Assembly: GCF_910584445.1 (NCBI RefSeq)
Contig: NZ_CAJUBO010000032.1
Span: forward strand, 1 to 8,132
Length of the DNA stretch: 8,132 nt
Source of the DNA: an uncultured Desulfovibrio sp.
GTDB lineage: Bacteria > Desulfobacterota > Desulfovibrionia > Desulfovibrionales > Desulfovibrionaceae
Direction: 5' to 3'
How positions within the stretch are numbered: position 1 is the stretch's first letter; each line of letters opens with the position of its first letter. The position numbers were made by a program, and so were the translations under genes. Positions 1 through 7,155 of this stretch are shown one piece after another. The notes beneath the pieces are model-generated. The model was not told where the DNA came from and did no database searches. It saw nothing but the letters and a program-made list of their open reading frames with translations.

Positions 1-1200
<1,200 letters not shown>

Positions 1201-1539
1201 GCCGGGCGCACGACAGCGCGGTCAATCCCCCCTCACGGGAAGCCCCTTGCCCATCGGCGGCGGGGGCGACGGGACACGCCCCCTGCGCTTTGCGACGCGT
1301 ACCGCATATTGGGCGTGGTATTCCGGGCCGCCTTCCAGAAGCACAGAACTCATCAGACCAAAAACATGCATGTCGCCCGCCGGGGCTTTTCTGCTGCGGA
1401 AAAACGGGGAGCGGCGGTAAGAAAAACGGCCGGGGCAAAGCCCCGGCCTGCATGATGACCGATCCCGCAGCATGACGGCGGCGCCGCTGAGCGACGCGCG
1501 CGGGTGTGGGAAGATCGCGTGTATCGGACCTGGAAGGGA
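1201..1539. other. Non-coding interval between convergent genes
   Basis: This 339-bp stretch lies between the stop of the rightward membrane-protein gene and the stop of the leftward lipoprotein gene. It holds the leftward intrinsic terminator at 1421-1448. For the rightward gene there is only a weak candidate: a 4-bp GCCC/GGGC stem (1375-1386) followed by four T. Short frames cross the interval on both strands, but none has a credible ribosome-binding site. One minus-strand frame of 49 codons (1222-1371) was considered and rejected. I see no tRNA, repeat array or riboswitch. Confidence 0.6.
1421..1448 (-). terminator. Intrinsic terminator of the leftward envelope genes
   Basis: GGCCGGGGC (1428-1436) and GCCCCGGCC (1440-1448) form a perfect 9-bp stem with a 3-nt loop. 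Read on the minus strand the stem is followed immediately by GTTTTTC, a five-T tract, which is the classic Rho-independent arrangement. It lies about 90 bp past the stop of the lipoprotein gene. On the plus strand no T tract follows, so it should act only leftward. Confidence 0.85.
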
Positions 1540-2097
1540 TCAATCCTGCCAGGCCTTGCCGTCATAGCGGATAAGCTCGTTGAGACGGCGGGCGCGCACC
1601 TGGGTGCAGGGCGCGGAAAGCGCAGCCTGGCGCGTGGCGCCACGGCATTCGAAGATGCGCTCCTGATAGCGGATGAAGCCCACATACTGGCCGTTGGCGC
1701 CCGGCTTCATTTCCGTGCTCACGTTGCCGGTATCGACCTCAAGATAGGTCGCCACATACTGGTCGCCGACCTTGCGGACTTCCTTGTTGGCCTTGTTGGG
1801 CAGCAGGGTCCGCGCCGACTGGGCGGCAAGCTTGTGCCCCATCTTGTCCAGCTCCGCCTTGATCTGCGCTTCGGACTTGGCGCCCTTCCTGCCGGAAGTC
1901 TTTGCGGCAGTGCTCTTGGCGGCCTTGGCCGGAGCCTTGGCCGCCGGTTTGGCGACCTCGGGCGCAGGCTCGGAAGCCGGAGCCACGGACTCCTGAGCGG
2001 CGGGAGTGACCGTCTCGCTCTCTTCCGAGCTGCTGAACCAGGCGCAGCCGCCGGCCATCAGGGACAGGGCCACAACGAACACCAGAGATTTTCGCAT
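1540..2097 (-). CDS. Small Ala/Lys-rich probable lipoprotein, function unknown
   Basis: The product is 185 aa. The chosen ATG (2097) begins M-R-K-S followed by a hydrophobic run ending L-M-A-G-G-C. GAGG lies about 7 nt upstream of this ATG, whereas the in-frame ATG two codons earlier abuts it directly. Cys18 is a plausible lipidation site, although the -3 residue is Ala rather than the usual Leu/Val/Ile. Residues 19-75 are a low-complexity Ser/Glu then Ala/Pro/Lys-rich linker, likely extended. Residues 76-185 look folded, with a helical start, a Y-V-A-T-Y-L-E-V strand and Cys151 and Cys164, which could form a disulfide. I do not recognise this domain. The gene lies 93 bp after the vWA-OmpA gene on the same strand and ends before a strong terminator, so both probably serve the envelope. 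The Lys-rich linker could contact peptidoglycan, but that is speculation. The reading frame is secure; the function is unknown. Confidence 0.8.
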   Translation of the reverse strand: MRKSLVFVVALSLMAGGCAWFSSSEESETVTPAAQESVAPASEPAPEVAKPAAKAPAKAAKSTAAKTSGRKGAKSEAQIKAELDKMGHKLAAQSARTLLPNKANKEVRKVGDQYVATYLEVDTGNVSTEMKPGANGQYVGFIRYQERIFECRGATRQAALSAPCTQVRARRLNELIRYDGKAWQD

Positions 2098-2137
2098 CGA
2101 CATACCTCGCGTCAGGAAGTTTGGGGCCATAATCAAA

Positions 2138-2161
2138 GCCGGGCGGCATGCGCCGCCCGGC
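2138..2161 (-). terminator. GC hairpin between the two envelope genes (terminator or attenuator)
   Basis: GCCGGGCGGC (2138-2147) and GCCGCCCGGC (2152-2161) form a perfect 10-bp stem closing an ATGC loop, 29 bp past the stop of the vWA-OmpA gene. On the minus strand it is followed by TTTGATTAT, a poor T tract. It could partly terminate transcription and lower expression of the downstream lipoprotein gene, or protect the 3' end of the upstream message. I see no convincing separate promoter in the 40 bp between it and the lipoprotein start. Confidence 0.6.
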
Positions 2162-2190
2162 CGGGATCAGTGTTGGTCGCTGGGACGCGC

Positions 2191-3189
2191 CTAGTCGAAG
2201 GCGATCTCGACGCGGCGGTTCATGTAGCGGCCTTCTTCGGTATGGTTGTCATACTTGAAGGACTTGCCGCAACCGATGGCCGTCATGCGGCTGGCCGGGA
2301 TGCCCTGCTTTTCGAGATAGTTCTTCACGGAGTTGGCGCGGTTCTGCGAAAGCACCTTGTTGTAGGCGTCGGAGCCGATGTAGTCGGTCCAGCCCTTGAG
2401 GACGACGCGCTTGTTGGGGTTGGCCTTGATGAGCTGGGCGGCCTCGTTGAGGATGCCCTGAGCCTTGCTGTCAAGCGCATAGGAATTGAAGGCGAAATGC
2501 ACGCCGCGCAGGACGATCACGTCCTCGTCCTGGCAGAAGACGGCAAGGACGAAGCGCTCGACGGCGGCGTCGCTGGTGGCGAGTTCTTCACCGCGCACCA
2601 CGATGGTGCCGGGGTTGAGGGCGGCCAGTTCCTTGATGGTGGCTTCACCCTTCGGGGTGTCGGCAAGGGAGATGATGTGGATGGTGAGGTCGCGCTGGCT
2701 GGCATAGAGCTGGCGGGCCACTTCCACGACGCTGGAGCCGCGGTTGTTGTCGCCGTCGGTCACGAGGATGATGGCGGAGGGGGCCTTCATGCTGGAGATG
2801 AACGGCTCATACTTCTGGAGGCCGTTGCCCATGCTCGTCATGCGGCCGAAGATCTGGAAGCCGCTCTTCAGCTTGTTGATGCCGGCGCTCATGGCCGCGC
2901 GGTCCCACGGACCCTGGGGGACGATGACGCCGTCGGGCGTGACGGTGTGCAGGCCGCCGTTATAGTCAAGGGCAGGAATGGCCGCATTGACGCGCTGCAG
3001 CACGTTCTTGGCGACGACGATCTTGTCCTGTTTGAGCTGCTTGTTCTGCATCATCATGGAGCCGGAATAGTCCACGACGAAGTCGAAGCTGTTGATCTTC
3101 TTGTTGCAGGTCGGCGTGGCAGCGGCGGCCGCTACGGCGTAGCCCAGAACAAGAACCGCCGCGAGGGCGAGAAGACGAAATGATTTCAT
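2191..3189 (-). CDS. Secreted vWA-domain / OmpA-domain fusion protein
   Basis: The product is 332 aa. Start ATG at 3189 has GGGAGG 4 nt upstream and is followed by a clear Sec signal peptide (residues 1-24, basic M-K-S-F-R, hydrophobic core, Ala-rich cleavage region). Longer in-frame starts would bury this signal. Residues 35-220 form a von Willebrand A domain: the MIDAS D-Y-S-G-S is at 40-44, a Thr/Ser (T118-S119) lies in the expected second loop, and V-T-D-G-D is at 143-147. Residues 225-332 are an OmpA-like peptidoglycan-binding domain with F-A-F-N-S-Y-A-L-D, G-W-T-D (266-269; the Asp is the expected diaminopimelate contact), S-Q-N-R-A (281-285) and the closing N-R-R-V-E-I. By family knowledge it sits in the periplasm, anchored non-covalently to the wall, with the metal-dependent vWA face binding a partner protein. 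The partner is unknown; the adjacent lipoprotein is a candidate. There is no TolB repeat or beta-barrel, so this is not a porin-type OmpA. Confidence 0.93.
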   Translation of the reverse strand: MKSFRLLALAAVLVLGYAVAAAAATPTCNKKINSFDFVVDYSGSMMMQNKQLKQDKIVVAKNVLQRVNAAIPALDYNGGLHTVTPDGVIVPQGPWDRAAMSAGINKLKSGFQIFGRMTSMGNGLQKYEPFISSMKAPSAIILVTDGDNNRGSSVVEVARQLYASQRDLTIHIISLADTPKGEATIKELAALNPGTIVVRGEELATSDAAVERFVLAVFCQDEDVIVLRGVHFAFNSYALDSKAQGILNEAAQLIKANPNKRVVLKGWTDYIGSDAYNKVLSQNRANSVKNYLEKQGIPASRMTAIGCGKSFKYDNHTEEGRYMNRRVEIAFD

Positions 3190-3241
3190 GGTGCCTCCCA
3201 AAAACGGTTTGTGTGTCGGCATTGATTCTCTGGCGCCGACA

Positions 3242-3247
3242 GTTATA
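3242..3247 (-). promoter_or_regulatory. Candidate -10 element for the vWA-OmpA gene
   Basis: On the minus strand this reads TATAAC, a 5/6 match to the sigma70 -10 consensus, placing a start about 45 nt before the ATG. The hexamer 16-17 nt further upstream (TTCTTA) is a poor -35 match, so activity would need an activator or another sigma factor. Confidence 0.3.
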
Positions 3248-3503
3248 ACGGTTTGCCCGCCAGTAAGAACCGGCTTGTCGCCCCGTCCGCCTGAACGCGG
3301 CAACAGATTTTTCCTTACGCTCTTTTAGAAAAATTCGCAAGTCATATTCCCCGTTTCCCCCCAGAAGGCCACGGACAATGTCCGCACGCCGCAAAACGTG
3401 CCTTTTCCGGCCGCCGCGCGGCGTCTTCCCCGCCCAGCCATCCGGGGCGCAACAGGGGCCGCGCCATGGGCGCAACATGAGGATGCGGGGCGGACACCCC
3501 TGC

Positions 3504-3532
3504 TGGACACCTCCCGACCCATGGGGCATACT
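3504..3532 (+). promoter_or_regulatory. Candidate sigma70-type promoter of the cobalamin operon
   Basis: TGGACA (3504-3509, 5/6 to TTGACA) is followed after exactly 17 nt by CATACT (3527-3532, 4/6 to TATAAT). The expected start near 3539 gives a leader of only about 20 nt before the ATG at 3561, too short for a riboswitch. Such matches occur by chance, but the spacing and position fit well. Confidence 0.45.
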
Positions 3533-3560
3533 TTTCCGCCGTTCAGCACAAGGAAGATCC

Positions 3561-4433
3561 ATGCCAGCACTGACCTTTTCCAAATGGAGTTCCGGCGGCA
3601 ACACCACGCTCTTCCTGCATGACGTGGCCGCCCCGCCCCGCCGGCAGGCGGCATGGGCGCGCGCCGTCCTCCACCCGGCCGTCCTCGGGGCGGAGCAGGC
3701 GGGCTGCGTCTCGATGGCCGCCCGCACCCTGCATATGGCCGGGGGCGAGTTCTGCGTCAATGCGAGCCGCGCCTTCGGCGCGCTCCTCGCCCTGAGCGGT
3801 CCAGGCGCCGGCGCGGCACCGCTTTGCGCGGACGTCAGCGTCTCCGGCTGGACAGGCCCTGTGCGGCTCACCGTGCGCGGACGCGCCCCCCGCTGGGAGG
3901 TGAGCGCCCGGCTCCGGCTGCCGCCCGGCTGCCGCCCGGAAACGCACGCCGGCGGCAGGATCGTGCGCCTGCCGGGCATCACGCACCTGCTTCTGCCCCT
4001 CGGGGACGGCGCCGCGCCCCCGGACCTTCCGGAGCGCGCGCGGTCGGCCATCCGTGCCGCCGGGCTGGAGGACGAAGCCGCCGCGGGCATCATCTGGTGG
4101 AAGCCCCGCGCGCGCGGCGCCGCCATGTTTCCGGTCGTGCGCGTGCGGGATGCCGGCACGCTTGTGGCGGAAAACGCCTGCGGCTCCGGCGCCCTGGCCC
4201 TGGCGCTCGAGCTGGCGCTCCAGAACGGCCACGGGGAGTGCGACCTCCTCCAGCCCTCAGGCTCCGTCCTGCATGTGCGCCTTGCTCCCCCCGGGGAGGA
4301 CGGCGCGCTGGAAGCGGAGATCGACGGCCCGGTCGTCTTGCTGGCCCGGGGACGCGTCTGGCCGGATACTGCAGATACTACGGACACGGCGGATGCTGCC
4401 GATGCTGCGGATACCGCGGATGCCGGAAACTGA
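3561..4433 (+). CDS. DapF/CntK-fold amino-acid racemase or epimerase homologue
   Basis: The product is 290 aa. Start ATG 3561 has AGGA 6 nt upstream; the frame is open further 5', but no earlier start has an RBS. The protein has the pseudo-twofold layout of the diaminopimelate epimerase superfamily. The N-terminus is F-S-K-W-S-S-G-G-N (6-14). The first cysteine motif G-G-E-F-C-V-N-A-S-R-A (61-71) aligns with E-M-C-G-N-G-A-R of DapF, giving Cys65. The second, E-N-A-C-G-S-G-A (204-211), aligns with A-C-G-T-G, giving Cys207. Both thiols needed for cofactor-independent two-base racemisation are present. The G-G-E-F-C wording is closer to the CntK histidine racemase type than to true DapF, and the usual DapF G-x-G-N-D-F motif is altered. 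The substrate cannot be read from sequence. The C-terminus is an Asp-Thr-Ala repeat tail (269-288) overlapping the cbiD start by 14 nt. As first gene of a corrin operon it may serve metal supply or cofactor side-chain chemistry; both are guesses. Confidence 0.82.
   Translation: MPALTFSKWSSGGNTTLFLHDVAAPPRRQAAWARAVLHPAVLGAEQAGCVSMAARTLHMAGGEFCVNASRAFGALLALSGPGAGAAPLCADVSVSGWTGPVRLTVRGRAPRWEVSARLRLPPGCRPETHAGGRIVRLPGITHLLLPLGDGAAPPDLPERARSAIRAAGLEDEAAAGIIWWKPRARGAAMFPVVRVRDAGTLVAENACGSGALALALELALQNGHGECDLLQPSGSVLHVRLAPPGEDGALEAEIDGPVVLLARGRVWPDTADTTDTADAADAADTADAGN
4365..4427 (+). repeat. Seven-copy degenerate 9-nt tandem repeat at the racemase/cbiD junction
   Basis: Seven consecutive 9-mers of pattern GAYRCNNNN run from 4365: GATACTGCA, GATACTACG, GACACGGCG, GATGCTGCC, GATGCTGCG, GATACCGCG, GATGCCGGA. 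In the racemase frame they give an Asp-[Thr/Ala]-[Ala/Thr/Gly] tail. In the cbiD frame they give Met/Ile-Leu/Pro-Arg-like triplets and supply three alternative in-frame ATGs (4393, 4402, 4420). Gain or loss of a 9-nt unit keeps both frames. Confidence 0.88.
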
Positions 4434-5637
4434 CGCCACGCGACCCGGCGCCCGGGACTCCCCCCCCCTGCGCGAAGGCTTCACCACCGGCAGCGCGGCC
4501 ACCGGGGCGGCCCTGGCGGCCCTGACCCTGCTGCTGCGCCATGCCGCGCCGGCAACGGTATCCGTCCCCCTGCCGCCCATCACGCCGCAGGCTCCCGGAC
4601 CTGCCGGCACGCCGGGACCGGAACTGCCGCGCGCCTGGATGGACCTGCCCGTGGCCTTCTGCGCGCATGGCCCGGCGCCCGAGCTTGCCGCCCTGCCCCA
4701 CGCCACGCCGCGCGCGCTGCCCGGCGCCCATGCGCGCGTCCGCAAGGACGGCGGCGACGACCCGGACGCCACCAACGGCGCCCTGATCACGGCCACGGTC
4801 TTTTTGCGTTCCCCGGCCGCGCCGCCCCATGACCTCCGGCTGGAGGCGGGTCCGGGCGTCGGGCGCGCCACGCTGCCCGGCCTGCCCGTGGCCGTGGGCG
4901 CGCCGGCCATCAATCCCGGTCCCCGGGCGCAGCTCCGCTTCGCCCTGCGGCGCGCTCTGGACGACATGGCGGGCGAAGGCGCCGAACGCCCCGCGCTCGA
5001 CGTCATCCTCAGCGTGCCCGGCGGCGAGGAACTGGCGCGGCATACCCTCAACCCCCGCCTGGGCATCACGGGCGGCATCTCCATCCTCGGCACCCAGGGC
5101 ACGGTGCGCCCCTACAGCCACGCCGCCTGGCGCGCCGCAGTGGCGCAGGGGCTTTCCGTGGCCGCCGCCACCGGTTGCCGCGCCATCTGCCTGTCCACGG
5201 GCCGGAGGTCCGAGCGGCTGCTCATGCGCCGCTACCCGGAACTGCCGCCGCAGGCCTTCGTCCAGGCGGCGGATTTCGCGCGTTTCTCCCTGGCGGCCGC
5301 GGGGGCGCTTCCGCTGGAGAGGCTTGTCTGGGGCTGTTTTTTCGGCAAGCTTGCCAAACTGGCCCAGGGGCTGGAATATACGCACGCCCGCGAAGCGCCG
5401 CTGGACATGGCGGCCCTGGCGGCCCTGTGCCGCGAGGCCGGGGCGGCATGCGCGCCGGAGATCTCCCGCGCCGTCACCGCCGCCCACGCGCTGGAGCTGC
5501 TGCTTGCGGACACCGCGGCGCCCGCCGCCCTGGCCGCTGTGGGCGCGCGGGCGGCGGCCACGGCACGCCGTTTTGCCGGACGCCCCGTGACGCTCCACCT
5601 TTTCCATACCGACGGCAGGGAGCTTCTGACCGTATGA
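4420..5637 (+). CDS. cbiD: CbiD, cobalt-precorrin-5B C1-methyltransferase
   Basis: The product is 405 aa with the chosen ATG 4420; ATGs at 4393 and 4402 in the upstream repeat are possible alternatives and none has a strong RBS. CbiD transfers a methyl group from SAM to C1 of cobalt-precorrin-5B in the anaerobic cobalamin pathway, in the cytoplasm. Family blocks are all present: R-E-G-F-T-T-G-S-A-A (18-27), V-R-K-D-G-G-D-D-P-D-A-T-N-G (107-120), G-V-G then G-L-P-V-A-V-G-A-P-A-I-N-P-G-P-R (146-169), L-N-P-R-L-G-I-T-G-G-I-S-I-L-G-T-Q-G (210-227), S-T-G-R-R-S-E (259-265) and G-K-L-A-K-L-A-Q-G ending in T-H-A (309-323). It is somewhat longer than usual because of a Pro/Ala-rich stretch at about 50-105 where most members have a short strand pair. 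It overlaps the racemase gene by 14 nt and the next gene by 4 nt (ATGA), implying translational coupling. CbiD marks the oxygen-independent route. Confidence 0.95.
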   Translation: MPETDATRPGARDSPPLREGFTTGSAATGAALAALTLLLRHAAPATVSVPLPPITPQAPGPAGTPGPELPRAWMDLPVAFCAHGPAPELAALPHATPRALPGAHARVRKDGGDDPDATNGALITATVFLRSPAAPPHDLRLEAGPGVGRATLPGLPVAVGAPAINPGPRAQLRFALRRALDDMAGEGAERPALDVILSVPGGEELARHTLNPRLGITGGISILGTQGTVRPYSHAAWRAAVAQGLSVAAATGCRAICLSTGRRSERLLMRRYPELPPQAFVQAADFARFSLAAAGALPLERLVWGCFFGKLAKLAQGLEYTHAREAPLDMAALAALCREAGAACAPEISRAVTAAHALELLLADTAAPAALAAVGARAAATARRFAGRPVTLHLFHTDGRELLTV

Positions 5638-7115
5638 CACACCCCATCCCCTTGCTGCATCCGGCCTCCGATGCCTCCCCCGCGCCCCCGAGCGACGGGG
5701 ACGGGACCATCCCCCGCGAGGATGCGCGACCGGACCCCCCGGCCGGCGCGGAAGCGGACGACACCGCGCCGCAGAGCGCATCCGCCGCCGAGTCCGAGGG
5801 AGAATGGCCGCCCAGAGGGCACCGGCGCTCCTCGCTTTTCGTCTTCATGCCCAGCACCTCCCGGCCCGAGCCGATCACCGTTCTCGGCATGGATTGCACC
5901 GTTCCCCTGCTGGAAGACGCCCTGACGCCGCCCCTGCGGCGCCTGCTGGATGAGGCGGACGTCATCTGCGGCCCGGCGCGCCTGCTGGATCAGGTGGCGG
6001 AACCGGAGGAGCGCCGGATACGCCGCATCCCGCTGACCCTGCCGCTGGAACCGCTCCTGGACCGCCTGGGCCATCTGCGTGCCGCCGGCGCCCAGGTGCT
6101 CGTCCTTTCGGGGGGCGACCCGCTCTTTTTCGGCATCGGGTCCACCATGGCGCGCCAGCTCGGCGCGGACGCCGTACGCATCGTGCCGGCGCCAAGTTCC
6201 CTTCAGGCCGCCTGCGCGCGCCTGGCCCTGCCCTGGCACCGGGTCATCTGCCTTTCGCTCCACGGCCGGGAAGACCTGGGACCGCTCAACGCCGCCGTGG
6301 CCCGGGGCGCGCCGCTCTGCATCCTCACCGATGCGCGCATGACGCCGGACGTCATCGCCCGGCACCTCCTCGACCGGGGCGTGGACTGGTTCACGGCCCA
6401 TGTTTTCGAGCGCATGGGCGCGCCGGACGAACGCCGCCATGCCCTTGATCTCGCGCGGACGGCGTGCGCGCGCTTCGGCCCGGCCTGCGTGCTCATCCTG
6501 GACCCCACGGGAACGGTCAGGCGCCCGCATCTCGGCATCGACGATGCGGAGCTGGCCGTGGAAGGCTGCTTCACGCGCAAGCCCGTGCGCGCCGCCGCGC
6601 TCGCCCTGCTGGGCATCGGGCCGCGCCATGTGGTGTGGGACCTTGGCGCCGGTTCGGGCGCCGTTGCGCTGGAGGCGGCGGCACTGGCCCACGAAGGGCG
6701 CGTCATCGCCGTGGAGCGCGACCCGGACCGCGCCATCGGCATCCAGGAAAACCGGCGCCGTTTCGGCGCGGCCACGGTGGAGGTCTGCCTGGGCAAGGCC
6801 CCGGACTGCCTGCGCGATCTCCCCGAGCCGCAACGGATCTTCATCGGCGGCGGCCTGTCGGGACCGGACGGCGACGCCCTGCTGGCGACGGCCTGCGCCA
6901 GGCTTGCCCCGGGCGGACGCCTGGCGGCCAACTGTGTCCTGCTGGAGAGTCTCCACCGCTGCGGCGAGGCGCTCCGGCAGCGCGGCTGGCCGCTGGAGAT
7001 CCTCCAGATCCAGAGTGCCGAGGCGCTCCCGCTCGGCGCTGGCAGCCATCTTGCGGCACGGAATCCGGTCTTCCTCCTGGCCGCGCGCAAGCCCGGCGCA
7101 AGGGAGACGGAGTAG
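5634..7115 (+). CDS. cbiET: CbiE-CbiT fusion (CobL-like), cobalt-precorrin-7/6B C5,C15-methyltransferase and decarboxylase
   Basis: The product is 493 aa. Start ATG 5634 overlaps the cbiD stop as ATGA. Residues 1-78 are a Pro/Ala/Asp/Glu-rich, probably disordered extension not typical of the family. An alternative ATG at 5847 (residue 72) would remove most of it but has no visible RBS. Residues 80-290 are the CbiE tetrapyrrole methylase domain: I-T-V-L-G-M-D at 81-87 and L-S-G-G-D-P-L-F-F-G-I-G (158-169), the SAM-binding loop. Residues 300-490 are CbiT, a class I SAM methyltransferase: F-T-R-K-P-V-R-A (313-320) is the family lead-in, D-L-G-A-G-S-G-A-V-A-L-E-A (336-348) is motif I, V-I-A-V-E-R-D (357-363) the acidic loop and I-F-I-G-G-G (402-407) the later strand. 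Together they methylate C5 and C15 and decarboxylate the C12 acetate. The fused order E-then-T matches CobL of the aerobic pathway, but the CbiD neighbour makes the anaerobic substrate more likely. Confidence 0.94.
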   Translation: MTHPIPLLHPASDASPAPPSDGDGTIPREDARPDPPAGAEADDTAPQSASAAESEGEWPPRGHRRSSLFVFMPSTSRPEPITVLGMDCTVPLLEDALTPPLRRLLDEADVICGPARLLDQVAEPEERRIRRIPLTLPLEPLLDRLGHLRAAGAQVLVLSGGDPLFFGIGSTMARQLGADAVRIVPAPSSLQAACARLALPWHRVICLSLHGREDLGPLNAAVARGAPLCILTDARMTPDVIARHLLDRGVDWFTAHVFERMGAPDERRHALDLARTACARFGPACVLILDPTGTVRRPHLGIDDAELAVEGCFTRKPVRAAALALLGIGPRHVVWDLGAGSGAVALEAAALAHEGRVIAVERDPDRAIGIQENRRRFGAATVEVCLGKAPDCLRDLPEPQRIFIGGGLSGPDGDALLATACARLAPGGRLAANCVLLESLHRCGEALRQRGWPLEILQIQSAEALPLGAGSHLAARNPVFLLAARKPGARETE

Positions 7116-7142
7116 CCGGCCGCAGGGCGCAGGAAGCCCGCC

Positions 7143-7152
7143 AGGAGAGAGG
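7143..7152 (+). promoter_or_regulatory. Strong ribosome-binding site of cbiF/cobM
   Basis: AGGAG (7143-7147) lies 8 nt before the ATG at 7156, with a second purine-rich GAGAGG partly overlapping it. This is the only junction of the operon where translation restarts independently rather than through overlap. Confidence 0.75.
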
Positions 7153-7155
7153 TCC

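Larger units (their letters stand above)
3190..3560. other. Divergent intergenic region
   Basis: These 371 bp separate the leftward vWA-OmpA gene from the rightward cobalamin operon. They contain a weak leftward promoter candidate (3242-3247 as -10), an AT-rich patch at about 3306-3355, a 12-nt perfect palindrome CGCCGCGCGGCG (3412-3423), a small CGGAC/GTCCG hairpin near 3372-3384 and the rightward promoter at 3504-3532. The frame of the racemase gene is open back to 3378, but none of the upstream starts has a convincing Shine-Dalgarno. The hallmark blocks of a cobalamin riboswitch are not seen. Confidence 0.6.

Noticed and set aside
1222..1371. Minus-strand 49-codon frame in the 1201-1539 gap
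   Set aside because: It starts ATG near 1371 and its translation is not obviously junk, but there is no Shine-Dalgarno or promoter and a strong leftward terminator lies just upstream. Conservation in relatives would be needed to revive it.
1504..3183. Long plus-strand open frame opposite the two envelope genes
   Set aside because: It is antisense to a vWA-OmpA protein and a lipoprotein with clear domains, signals and RBSs. Its translation is low-complexity Gly/Ala/Val/Asp/His without family motifs, as expected for a GC-rich shadow.
3378..3560. N-terminally extended start for the racemase
   Set aside because: The extra 61 codons encode Arg/Pro-rich sequence unlike the family, there is no RBS, and the promoter candidate lies inside it. 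ATG 3561 has AGGA at good spacing and begins the conserved fold.
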